From Mycobacterium sp. 852002-51961_SCH5331710 (GTDB lineage: Bacteria; Actinomycetota; Actinomycetes; Mycobacteriales; Mycobacteriaceae), in the NCBI RefSeq assembly GCF_001665535.1, contig NZ_LZSQ01000007.1, positions 26,192 through 90,191 on the forward strand: 64,000 nucleotides of DNA, written 5' to 3'. The notes beneath the pieces are model-generated. The model was not told the DNA's origin. It did not search any database and worked only from the letters and a program-made list of their open reading frames with translations. Of this stretch, positions 8,624 to 16,314 are shown piece after piece (within the stretch, counting starts at the first letter, position 1; every line of letters begins with the position of its first letter). The translations under genes and the position numbers were made by a program.

Positions 8624-9070
8624 CTACGTGACGTCTCGGTCGTGGCCCCTTTCCTGCAGCACCCACCGGTTGCCGTCGGGATCGCAGAATTTCGCAAAAC
8701 TCGCGTAGTCGGCGTGCTCCGGGTCCACGCCCGATCGGAACGTTCCCGGCCAACTGCCGGCGGTGGTGTCCTTGTGGTGGACGTCGGTCACCGCCACTCC
8801 CGAGGCGATGAGCCCCTCACGGCACGCCTCGACGTCATCGACCATCAGGTACAAACCTGCGACGGAATTCAGGGGCACGTCGGACAGGCCGACACCGAAC
8901 TGAATGGATGCGTGGGATCCGTTGGGTGTCAACTGAACCACACGAAAGCTCGGCGACGGCGAGTAGTCGACGTCGAGGTGAAATCCGACCACGTCGCGGT
9001 AGAAGCGCAAGGCGCGGTCCACGTCCGTCACACGGAGTACGACCACCTCGAGAGCGGCATCTTGGATCAC
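8624..9070 (-). CDS. VOC-family (glyoxalase/bleomycin-resistance fold) protein
   Basis: This 148-residue protein has the paired beta-alpha-beta-beta-beta modules of the vicinal-oxygen-chelate superfamily: LEVVVLRVTDVDRALRFYRD at the N-terminus and the C-terminal FAKFCDPDGNRWVLQER. Potential metal ligands include the conserved C-terminal Glu. The GTG start at 9070 overlaps the TGA of the DUF427 gene (GTGA), so the two are translationally coupled. It may be a dioxygenase, a glyoxalase-like isomerase or a binding protein; the sequence does not decide. Confidence 0.88.
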   Translation of the reverse strand: MIQDAALEVVVLRVTDVDRALRFYRDVVGFHLDVDYSPSPSFRVVQLTPNGSHASIQFGVGLSDVPLNSVAGLYLMVDDVEACREGLIASGVAVTDVHHKDTTAGSWPGTFRSGVDPEHADYASFAKFCDPDGNRWVLQERGHDRDVT

Positions 9071-9939
9071 CGCGTCACCAGGCGATCGCGGTTGAGCTCA
9101 TCGGTGTCGAGTCCCCGGTCGGGCCCATGGGCGATCACCGTCTGTCCCGGCTCGAGGTGAAGTTGCTCGCCGTCGATTTGCACGTCGATTTTGTCCGGCT
9201 CGAAGGAGACGAAATTGCGCACCCGGTCGACCTCCGTCCAGGCGTCGGTGTAGGACCACGCTGCGCGGCGGCGCTCCCCCACGTGGTAGTAGCTGGCAAG
9301 TCCCTTGTAGGGGCAGAAAGTCTGTCCGTCGGCCGGTGTCAGCGCTGCCTCGTCCACGTCGTTGCGAGGCACGTACCAGCGCGGCGCGAAGCCGGACTCG
9401 TAAAGCGCCAACGGGGAGACGGTATCCGCAATCACCCGGTCACCGTCCCGTACAGTCAAATGCCTTGACGTGAAACGGATATCGATACGGTGGTACAAGT
9501 CCGCTGCGTGTCCCAGAATGCGTTCGTCTTCTTCGTAGAAGGCGTCCATGGCACGCCATGCGAACGCGACGCGTCCGGCGAGCACGGCCCCGTGCGACGG
9601 GAGGTCGGAGAACTGCCACGCCGCGCGCCGCACCTCCTGCCCGGAAATCCTGACGTTGAACCATCTGAGGGGTCCGAGGTCGGCGTGTTCGGTCCTGTGG
9701 CCGTCCTCGACCAGCGCACCAGCCTCGACGTCGCGACTCGGGAAGTATGCCACCGGGTAGCGGCCGGGCTCATGCAGCAGCACGACATCCTCGCTGTCGG
9801 CGATCCACGTCCCTCCCAGGCGAACACGCATGCGGCGTCTGAGCGGCTCGGCGAACAGCAGCCTTGGAATCGGTTCGGCGGCGAGGAACTGGCCGACGGA
9901 TCCGACGGCCAACGGGCCCTGCTGCCAAGCCAATCCCAT
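9067..9939 (-). CDS. Double DUF427-domain protein
   Basis: The protein is 290 residues from the ATG at 9939, preceded by GGAGGA with 4-base spacing; an upstream in-frame start at 9978 is less likely. It contains two copies of the small beta-rich DUF427 domain. The first spans about 35-125 (VRLGGTWIADSEDVVLLHEP...YFPSRDV) and the second about 150-260 (LTVRDGDRVIADTV...WYVPRNDV...FCPYKGLASYY). The FCPYKG...Y segment is a hallmark of the family. The biochemical role is unknown. The upstream region carries two TGGG-N8-CCCA palindromes (10021-10058), one overlapping a TATATA that could be its -10. It is the first gene of a DUF427-VOC-reductase operon. Confidence 0.88.
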   Translation of the reverse strand: MGLAWQQGPLAVGSVGQFLAAEPIPRLLFAEPLRRRMRVRLGGTWIADSEDVVLLHEPGRYPVAYFPSRDVEAGALVEDGHRTEHADLGPLRWFNVRISGQEVRRAAWQFSDLPSHGAVLAGRVAFAWRAMDAFYEEDERILGHAADLYHRIDIRFTSRHLTVRDGDRVIADTVSPLALYESGFAPRWYVPRNDVDEAALTPADGQTFCPYKGLASYYHVGERRRAAWSYTDAWTEVDRVRNFVSFEPDKIDVQIDGEQLHLEPGQTVIAHGPDRGLDTDELNRDRLVTR

Positions 9940-10020
9940 GATTCCTCCAATTACTACGGTCATCGCGAATGGCGCCACGTCGCATGCTCAGCGCAGCCCC
10001 TGGAACACATATCGGAATAT

Positions 10021-10058
10021 TGGGATGTTCCTCCCATAATTCTGGGCTATATAACCCA
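10021..10058. promoter_or_regulatory. Two TGGG-N8-CCCA palindromes upstream of the DUF427 operon
   Basis: Two 16-bp inverted repeats, TGGGA-N6-TCCCA (10021-10036) and TGGG-CTATATAA-CCCA (10043-10058), are 22 bp apart centre to centre. They lie in an AT-rich stretch unusual for this genome. The second covers a TATATA hexamer that could serve as the minus-strand -10. A third copy lies at 12438-12453. The tandem TetR protein encoded at 10108-11463, between these sites, is the likely binder. Confidence 0.6.
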
Positions 10059-10107
10059 AAAAGTCCAGACCCTCGCTGAGAAATTGCTGATGCCCAGATT
10101 ATCGCCC

Positions 10108-11463
10108 TCAGGAGGGGCGTGCCCGCCCGGCGGCAGGAGAGTTTCTGCGTGTGCGCGTGGAGGCGGCGAAGGAGGAAACGTAGTTCAGGGCGGCTTCCAC
10201 GACCGCCTTGAAGGGCTCGGACGAACCGGTGATGTGTGTGAGCAGAGTGCCACCTTGATGAGCGGTGACGAGCACGGCCGACAGATGACGAGGATTGGCC
10301 TCGGATGTCAGGTCACCGCGTTCACGCATCGCCGTCAGTCCGTCCTCGAAAAGGCTGAGCCAACGGTCGTATCCGGCGGCGAGGTCGTCGAGAACCACAT
10401 CGTCGGACTCGAGTAGCTCACCGGTCAACGACCCGTAGACGCACCCGTTGCGCAGATACTTCTGACCGTCCTGAGTCCAGCACAGATCGGCCCACTTCCG
10501 AAGTGAATCAATGGTATCCAGACGGCCCATCCGGGGTTGGGTGTGGAAGTCGACGACGAACTCGGTGCGGGCGGCGATCACCTGACGGGTGAGCGCCTGC
10601 TTGTCGGAAAAGTAGTGTGACAGTTGAGATCCGCTGACTCCGACGGCGCGTCGAATGTCTTCCAGACTGGTGCCGTTGACCCCGCGTTCGAGGATGAGTT
10701 CCGCGGCGCCGTCGATGATTCGTGCCCGCGTGGCCATGCCTTTCGCCGTGTATCGGGCCGCATCATCGGGTGCGGTCGAGGCGATGGCGGCGCGTCTGCT
10801 CAGGCGGCGCGGAGCACGGACGGTCCGTAAAGCCGGGTCCTTGGCCAATAGATGCAGATAGTTGACGATGAAGCCGGTGGCATCGGCCAACGGCCATTCC
10901 TGACGATAAGCGAAGGACAGTATTCCGGCGCCCTGGTGCATGCTGACGACCATCAACGCGAGTTGACGCGGTTCGGCCGACTTGATCAGCAGGCCGCGGT
11001 TCTTCATCCGGGCGAACGAATCCTCGAGGAGATTCACCCACCGCCAATAACCTTCGGCGAAAGTCTGGCGGGTACTGTCGTTCGACTTAGCAAGCTGGCC
11101 TGCCAATGCGTGATACGTGGCGGTGCCGCGGTACCCGATTTTGCGCAAGTACCGCAGGTTCAGGTCGGCCCACCGCGACCAGTCCTCGAACGTGTCGAGT
11201 CCGCCGACCTTCGGCTGGCGGTGGAATTGCAGCACCGTCTCGGTCTGCCGTCTGATCACCGCCCGGATCAGTTCCTGACGGTCGACAAAGTAATGGTTCA
11301 GTTGGGAGCCGCTGACAGACGCCGCGCGACGCACCTTGTCCAGGTTGAAGGCCGACAGACCCGTCTCGAGCAACACATCTGCTGCGGCACGCAAGATCTT
11401 CTCTCGCGTCGCGAATCCCTTGGCTGTGAAACTTCGCGATTTCGAAGCATCCGCGGTGGTCAT
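10108..11463 (-). CDS. Tandem TetR-TetR fusion regulator
   Basis: The protein is 451 residues from ATG 11463; the open frame upstream is arginine-rich and antisense-like. It contains two complete TetR units, about 13-205 and 238-435, joined by an Arg/Ala-rich linker. Both have nearly the same DNA-recognition segment, VSGSQLNHYF and VSGSQLSHYF. The effector halves are also alignable (FHRQPKVGGLDT against FHTQPRMGRLDT; NLLEDSFARMKNRG against SLFEDGLTAMRERG). It therefore arose by internal duplication and may act as a covalent pseudo-dimer. It lies 66 bp downstream of the hydrolase gene on the same strand. The nearby TGGG-N8-CCCA palindromes are candidate operators. Confidence 0.88.
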   Translation of the reverse strand: MTTADASKSRSFTAKGFATREKILRAAADVLLETGLSAFNLDKVRRAASVSGSQLNHYFVDRQELIRAVIRRQTETVLQFHRQPKVGGLDTFEDWSRWADLNLRYLRKIGYRGTATYHALAGQLAKSNDSTRQTFAEGYWRWVNLLEDSFARMKNRGLLIKSAEPRQLALMVVSMHQGAGILSFAYRQEWPLADATGFIVNYLHLLAKDPALRTVRAPRRLSRRAAIASTAPDDAARYTAKGMATRARIIDGAAELILERGVNGTSLEDIRRAVGVSGSQLSHYFSDKQALTRQVIAARTEFVVDFHTQPRMGRLDTIDSLRKWADLCWTQDGQKYLRNGCVYGSLTGELLESDDVVLDDLAAGYDRWLSLFEDGLTAMRERGDLTSEANPRHLSAVLVTAHQGGTLLTHITGSSEPFKAVVEAALNYVSSFAASTRTRRNSPAAGRARPS

Positions 11464-11528
11464 CTCCCCTATGAAGATACCTGGTGGCGGGGCTCGAGGA
11501 CGGCGGACTGGCCGACAGCAGTCGATCG

Positions 11529-12401
11529 TCAGCTGTCTCTCGGTAGCTGGGAGAGGAACTTCCGCACAAGCGCTGCGACCTCGTCGAGTGCCGACTCGAG
11601 AAGGAAATGCCCGCCGTCGAGCAGATGAATCTGGGCGTCGGGCAGGTCTGCGGCGAAGGCCTCGGCGCCGGCCGGGCCGAAAATTGGGTCGTGGCGCCCC
11701 CACGCCGCCAGAAGTGGGACGCCGGAATTTCGGAAGTAATCCTGCACCCGCGGATAGAGCGGCGGATTCGTCGCGTAGTCGCGAAACAGTGCGAGCTGCA
11801 CTTCGGCGTTCCCGGGCCGTGCGAGCAGAGCGAAGTCGTGGAGCCAAGCCTCCGGGTCGACCAAACTCTCATCGGAGACCCCGGTGAGATACTGCCATCG
11901 CGTGGCGTCCAGCGTCAGGAAGGCGCGAATCGCAGACTCGGTGTCCTCGTCATTTCGTTCGTGGTACGCCCACACGGTCTTCCAAAAGGTTTCGACGAAT
12001 CCGGCGTCGTAGGCGTTTCCGTTCTGGCTGATGATCCCCGTGATCGCCGCTGGATCCCTCAGCGCGAGACGCCATCCGATAGGTGCGCCGTAGTCCTGGA
12101 CATACATGGCGTACTGACCAATGCCCAGTTTCTGCAGTAGGCCCGCCGTCAGGTCCGTCAGCGCATCGAACGAGTACGCGAACTTCTCGGCGGTCGGCGC
12201 ATCTGACAGCCCGAACCCGAGGTGGTCGGGGGCTACCACGTGATAGTCCTCGCCCAGCAGCGGTATCAAATGGCGAAACATGTGGGAGCTGGTGGGAAAT
12301 CCATGCAAGAGAACAACTGTGGGCGCACCGCCGTCGCCAGCTTCCCGGAAGAACAAACGATGCCCGTCAACGGTGGTGTAGCGGTGATGAACACTGACCA
12401 T
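11529..12401 (-). CDS. Alpha/beta-hydrolase of the dehalogenase/epoxide hydrolase type
   Basis: The protein is 290 residues from ATG 12401; a TTG two codons upstream is also in frame. It shows the oxyanion segment VLLHGFPTSS near residue 33, the nucleophile elbow YVQDYGAPIG with Asp near 105, the acid-bearing AWGRHDPIFGP near 235 and the base in DGGHFLLES near 265. An Asp nucleophile points to haloalkane dehalogenase- or epoxide-hydrolase-type chemistry. The Tyr after the nucleophile replaces the halide-stabilising Trp of true haloalkane dehalogenases, so substrate choice is open. It is the first gene of the hydrolase-tandem TetR pair, with a TGGG-N8-CCCA palindrome 37 bp upstream. Confidence 0.88.
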   Translation of the reverse strand: MVSVHHRYTTVDGHRLFFREAGDGGAPTVVLLHGFPTSSHMFRHLIPLLGEDYHVVAPDHLGFGLSDAPTAEKFAYSFDALTDLTAGLLQKLGIGQYAMYVQDYGAPIGWRLALRDPAAITGIISQNGNAYDAGFVETFWKTVWAYHERNDEDTESAIRAFLTLDATRWQYLTGVSDESLVDPEAWLHDFALLARPGNAEVQLALFRDYATNPPLYPRVQDYFRNSGVPLLAAWGRHDPIFGPAGAEAFAADLPDAQIHLLDGGHFLLESALDEVAALVRKFLSQLPRDS

Positions 12402-12437
12402 CAGCAATCCGCCTTTCCGGCTGGATGTTTAAAAAAG

Positions 12438-12453
12438 TGGGTCAAGCCACCCA
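12438..12453. promoter_or_regulatory. Third TGGG-N8-CCCA palindrome, hydrolase/MOSC divergent promoter
   Basis: TGGGT-N6-ACCCA is a 16-bp inverted repeat with AT-rich flanks. It is 37 bp upstream of the hydrolase start (12401) and 122 bp upstream of the divergent MOSC-reductase start (12575). It has the same arrangement as the two sites at 10021-10058, which suggests one regulon controlled by the tandem TetR protein. Confidence 0.5.
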
Positions 12454-12574
12454 TTATGCGCGCAACCGGCGTGCCCGGCAACCACTTTCTAGACGGCGAC
12501 GGGCATTGATTCTTGAACACAGTGACGTAGAGTCTGGTCATGCCCCTTGGGCATGCCGTGGAGAGGAGGCGCCC

Positions 12575-14263
12575 GTGCCGACGCTCCACGCGGTCAATGT
12601 CGGGTTGCCGAGGGACGTGCCGTGGCGCGGACGCACGGTGCACACCGGAATCTTCAAAACGACGGTCTCCGGACCGGTCGTTGCCAGGCGCCTCAATCTC
12701 GACGGCGACGGCCAAGGCGACCTTCACGGCCACGGCGGTGAGAATCGGGCCGTCCTGGTCTATCAAATCGAGGCCTATGACCACTGGAAGTCCCACCTCG
12801 GGCGTGACGATCTGCGGGCCGGAGCATTCGGCGAGAACTTCACTGTCAGTGGATTGCCCGACGACGAGGTGTGTATCGGTGACCGGTACCGCATCGGGGA
12901 AGCGCTGTTCGAGGTGACGCAACCGCGGGTCACCTGTTTCCGTGTCGGGATGCGTCTCGATGAGCCAAATCTCCCACAGCTCATGGTTTCTCACGGCCGA
13001 CCCGGGTTCTACCTCCGCGTGCTTCACGAGGGACGGGTACAAGCGGGCGATGACATCGTCCTCACCGAGCGCGGGCGGAACCAACTGACGGTCGCCGAGG
13101 TCGACGCGCTTCTCTACCTGCCCGACCGTGATCCGGACCGTTTGCGCCTGGCGTTGGATGTCGCCGCTCTGAGCCCGGGCTGGAAGGAGTCCTTCCGCGA
13201 CCTCCTCGACCCGCCCGTCGAGCCAACGGGCGCTCCGTCGTGGGACGGATTCATGCCACTTCGTGTCGTTGACGTCCATCACGAAACGCCCGCCGTGATG
13301 TCGATCGAACTCGGCGCCGACAAGCCGCTGCCCGTTGCGAAGGCCGGTGATCATCTCGTGGTCCGGGCCACCGGGGCCGGTGACCCGCCGCCGCTGCGGA
13401 GCTACTCACTATCCGGCGATTCGACCGCGGGCACTTATCGGATCAGCGTGAAGCGTGAGCCTGGCGGCGTGGTGAGCGGATGGCTGCACGAGCGGATCGG
13501 CCCCGGGGCGACCATCGACGCCGCAGCGCCGCGCGGCGACTTTCACCTCTCCCCCGAGGCGCGCCCGATACTGCTGATGTCGGCGGGAATCGGGGTCACG
13601 CCCCTGCTCGCCATGCTCTATGAACTCGCCGCCCAGGCGTTTTCACAACGCATCGTATGGATCCACAGCGCCAGGGACAGAGAGTCTCACGCCTTCATCG
13701 AGGAGGCCGCCGGTCTCCTGCGGCAGTTGCCGCGTGCTGAGCAGTACGTCCATTACACCGGCGGAAGGCCGGGCCGCCGGTTGGATCGTGACTTCCTCGC
13801 CGCATTGGACCTGCCGCAGGACGCTGACGTCTACCTCTGCGGACCAACGGGTTTCATGGCGGCGATGCGTGAGGCCTTGACCAACGTCGGGTTCGAGCCG
13901 GCACGGATTCGAGCCGAAACGTTCGGGACGCTTCCACCGATCAACCCCGGGTTGAAGGCCGTTGGTCCTCCAGTACCCCCGCATCCGCCCGAGATGCAGT
14001 CTGCGGACGGATCACGTGTCACGTTCTCGCGAGTCGGTCTGACGGTTCGCTGGAGCGAGTCCTATCAGACCTTGTTGGAACTGGCCGAAGCCTGTGATGT
14101 GCCGACGCGGTACTCGTGCCGCAGTGGTGTCTGTCATGTGTGCGTCACCGGACTCGTCGCCGGGAGCGTGGCGTATCCGAGACAGCCCTTGGAGCTACCG
14201 GGACGGGATTCGACGCTGATCTGTTGTGCGGCACCGCTAACCGATGTCGTGCTCGACCTATGA
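12575..14263 (+). CDS. MOSC domain-flavodoxin/ferredoxin reductase-2Fe-2S fusion
   Basis: The protein is 562 residues from GTG 12575, with GAGGAGG five bases upstream. Three parts are visible. Residues 1-160 form a MOSC domain (YiiM-like) with GDLHGHGGENRAVLVYQIEA, GAFGENFTVSGL and the pterin-associated Cys in VTQPRVTCFR. Residues about 225-460 form a ferredoxin-reductase-type FAD/NAD module with LRSYSLSG (RxYS), GIGVTPLLAML and VYLCGPTGFM. A C-terminal plant-type 2Fe-2S domain has CRSGVCHVC and a distal Cys in ICCAAP. The layout resembles phthalate-dioxygenase-reductase-like proteins with an added sulfur-carrier domain, implying electron transfer from NAD(P)H to a MOSC-linked reaction. It is transcribed divergently from the hydrolase. 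Confidence 0.9.
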   Translation: MPTLHAVNVGLPRDVPWRGRTVHTGIFKTTVSGPVVARRLNLDGDGQGDLHGHGGENRAVLVYQIEAYDHWKSHLGRDDLRAGAFGENFTVSGLPDDEVCIGDRYRIGEALFEVTQPRVTCFRVGMRLDEPNLPQLMVSHGRPGFYLRVLHEGRVQAGDDIVLTERGRNQLTVAEVDALLYLPDRDPDRLRLALDVAALSPGWKESFRDLLDPPVEPTGAPSWDGFMPLRVVDVHHETPAVMSIELGADKPLPVAKAGDHLVVRATGAGDPPPLRSYSLSGDSTAGTYRISVKREPGGVVSGWLHERIGPGATIDAAAPRGDFHLSPEARPILLMSAGIGVTPLLAMLYELAAQAFSQRIVWIHSARDRESHAFIEEAAGLLRQLPRAEQYVHYTGGRPGRRLDRDFLAALDLPQDADVYLCGPTGFMAAMREALTNVGFEPARIRAETFGTLPPINPGLKAVGPPVPPHPPEMQSADGSRVTFSRVGLTVRWSESYQTLLELAEACDVPTRYSCRSGVCHVCVTGLVAGSVAYPRQPLELPGRDSTLICCAAPLTDVVLDL

Positions 14264-14352
14264 GCGGCGGATCCATCGGGCTGGGTCGGATTCAGCGACA
14301 GACGCGTCAATAAATGCCAAGAAAACGCACAGCCGTCTGCTAGCTTCGCGAA

Positions 14353-15156
14353 GTGCTACTTCGCCAGCGACGCGAGCGAGGCCGGATGGTTCTCGCCGCG
14401 ACCGTGATCGCCAGCCTGACCGTCGTCGGCGGTGCGGCCTGCGGTGGTTCTACCGAGCCCTCCGAGTCCCCGGCGGCGAAAGCCGACGAATCAACCACGG
14501 CCCCGCCGGCCGAGGTGGCCGAGAACAAGCCGAAAGACGAGCAGCAGGATTCCCAACCCCAGTTCACCGGTGGCGTCTACGGAGATCCGGCGGCCGCCAT
14601 CGATTACTGGGAGGAGCAGACCGAAAGCGATTGCGGGCTGATGGCCACCCGCATGGTGATCGGCGAGATCAACGGGTCCGCGCCGACCGAGCGCGAAATC
14701 ATCGACCTCGCAGCGAAAACGCCCAGCGACTGCGATCCAGGGCAGCCGGTGTACGACGAGAGCGTCGACCCCAGTGACGGCGGTGTCGGCCATGGCACGT
14801 GCACAACCGATCTTCTGCTCCTGCTCAAGCATTACGGCATCGAAGCCGACTACACCAACGACGAAACCGCTTCCAAGGGTGGGCTCGCGACGGGGATGGA
14901 CGCCTTGGCGGGATATCTGGGTGACGACCGGCAGGCGATCGTGTGTGTGAACTCCAATACCATCTGGGAAACCGATGGTGACAAGACGGGATGCGGTCAC
15001 TTGGTCACGGTCGCCGCGATCGATTACGACAACGACGCCGTCTATCTCGGCGACAGCGGCGGCGACGATACGAAGGGCGAGCACGTCACGACCGATGTGT
15101 TCGAATCTGCCTGGGCCGCAGGTGACCACGAGCTTGTGGTCACCGCACCCCGTTGA
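14353..15156 (+). CDS. Exported papain-like (C39-like) cysteine peptidase-fold protein
   Basis: The protein is 267 residues from GTG 14353; ATG 14386 is an alternative start. The N-terminus RQRRERGRMVLAATVIASL followed by VVGGAACGGS is a signal sequence ending in a possible lipoprotein Cys, then a low-complexity Pro/Glu/Lys linker to about residue 70. The folded part has SDCGLMATRMV (candidate catalytic Cys), GCGHLVTVAAID (candidate His) and VYLGDSGG (candidate Asp), the Cys-His-Asp order of C39-type papain folds. Its length and exported character resemble mycobacterial C39-family hypothetical proteins. It may process or bind a cell-envelope substrate; activity is inferred only. Confidence 0.7.
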   Translation: MLLRQRRERGRMVLAATVIASLTVVGGAACGGSTEPSESPAAKADESTTAPPAEVAENKPKDEQQDSQPQFTGGVYGDPAAAIDYWEEQTESDCGLMATRMVIGEINGSAPTEREIIDLAAKTPSDCDPGQPVYDESVDPSDGGVGHGTCTTDLLLLLKHYGIEADYTNDETASKGGLATGMDALAGYLGDDRQAIVCVNSNTIWETDGDKTGCGHLVTVAAIDYDNDAVYLGDSGGDDTKGEHVTTDVFESAWAAGDHELVVTAPR

Positions 15157-15177
15157 CATCGACAGTGGCGTAACTGC

Positions 15178-15339
15178 TTAGAGAGCGCTGAGGGATACCA
15201 CCCCCGTCAGGCCGGCCGCCACCGTCATCGCGGCGGTGGCACAGGTGGTCCGCCACCCGAAACTGCGCTCACCGCCGGCAAGGTGATCAGCAGAGCGCCG
15301 ATCACCAGCACCAGAATGAAGTACTCCGGGATGAATCAC
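15178..15339 (-). pseudogene. Possible remnant of a small membrane protein
   Basis: The 243 bp between the C39-like gene and the MBL gene contain a minus-strand frame ending TTCATAAMTVAAGLTGVVSL at a TAA at 15178. A second frame of the same DNA reads FILVLVIGALLITLPAVSAV. Together they look like one hydrophobic protein end split by a frameshift. Coding character is weak and no start is convincing. It may be noise. Confidence 0.25.
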
Positions 15340-15399
15340 GTTGCCACCGTGCGTTCCACGACACAGCCAGGTAAATGCGACTTCACGAGGAGAACAGCC

Positions 15400-16314
15400 A
15401 TGAGCGTCGACAGCATCTCGGGTTCGGCTACGACCGGACTCGACGAGTTGGTTCCGTCGCGTTATGCGGTGCAGATCGGTGACATCGAGGTTCTGGTGAT
15501 CAGCGACGGCGTGCTACCGATAACGGCCCGGACGATGGCGACCAACGCCGACCAGGACGAGTTCGGGAGTTGGCTCGACGATCGGTTCCTCCCCCACGAC
15601 GTGCTCGACTGGCCGCTGAACGTCGTCGTGGTGCGCAGCGGCGACCGGACCATCCTGGTCGACGCCGGGCTCGGTGTGGAGTTCCCCGACTTCCCGCGCG
15701 CCGGGCAGACCGTGCATCGCCTGGAGGCCGCCGGCATCGATCCGTCGGCGGTGACCGACGTGGTGCTGACCCATCTGCACATGGACCACGTCGGCGGGCT
15801 GCTGACCGAGGGTCTCAAGCAACGGCTGCGCTCGGATCTGCGGGTCCACGTCGCGGCAGCCGAGGCCGAGTTCTGGGAGGCACCCGACTTCTCCCACACC
15901 GACATGCCGGCACCGGTGCCGGACGCGCTGCGATCGATCGCGTCGCGGTTCCTGTCCGAATATCGCGGCCAGATGCGGACCTTCGAATCGGAGTATGAAC
16001 TGGCGCCGGGCGTGCTGGTCGCGCGCACCGGCGGCCATACCCCGGGGCACGCCATCGTCCGACTCGACTCACGGGGTGACCGGTTGACGTTCGCCGGTGA
16101 CGCCGTGTTCGCTCCGGGCTTCGACAATCCGGAGTGGCACAACGGGTTCGAACACGATCCGGAGGAGTCCGCCCGCGTCCGCATCGAGCTGCTGCGCGAG
16201 CTGGCCGCAACCGGCGAGGCTCTGGTCGCCACCCATCTGCCGTTCCCGTCGGTCTGCCGGGTGGCGACCGCCGGCGACGTCTTCCGGTGCGTGCCCGAGG
16301 TCTGGGGCTACTGA
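15400..16314 (+). CDS. MBL-fold metallo-hydrolase
   Basis: The protein is 304 residues from ATG 15400, with GAGGAG at 15388-15393. It carries LTHLHMDHVGG (HxHxDH) near residue 128, GGHTPGHAIV, FAGDAVFAPG and a terminal ATHLPFPS, so all metal-binding positions of the family are present. The N-terminal DIEVLVISDGVLPI strand pair is typical of lactonase-like MBL enzymes of the AttM/YtnP group, but the substrate cannot be assigned. The 3' half of the gene is antisense to an extension of the FAD-oxidoreductase reading frame (15815-16314). Confidence 0.9.
   Translation: MSVDSISGSATTGLDELVPSRYAVQIGDIEVLVISDGVLPITARTMATNADQDEFGSWLDDRFLPHDVLDWPLNVVVVRSGDRTILVDAGLGVEFPDFPRAGQTVHRLEAAGIDPSAVTDVVLTHLHMDHVGGLLTEGLKQRLRSDLRVHVAAAEAEFWEAPDFSHTDMPAPVPDALRSIASRFLSEYRGQMRTFESEYELAPGVLVARTGGHTPGHAIVRLDSRGDRLTFAGDAVFAPGFDNPEWHNGFEHDPEESARVRIELLRELAATGEALVATHLPFPSVCRVATAGDVFRCVPEVWGY

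Noticed and set aside
11464..11847. N-terminal extension of the tandem TetR frame
   Set aside because: The added 128 residues are almost all Arg/Pro/Ala/Ser and antisense to the hydrolase gene; the TetR signature begins right after ATG 11463.
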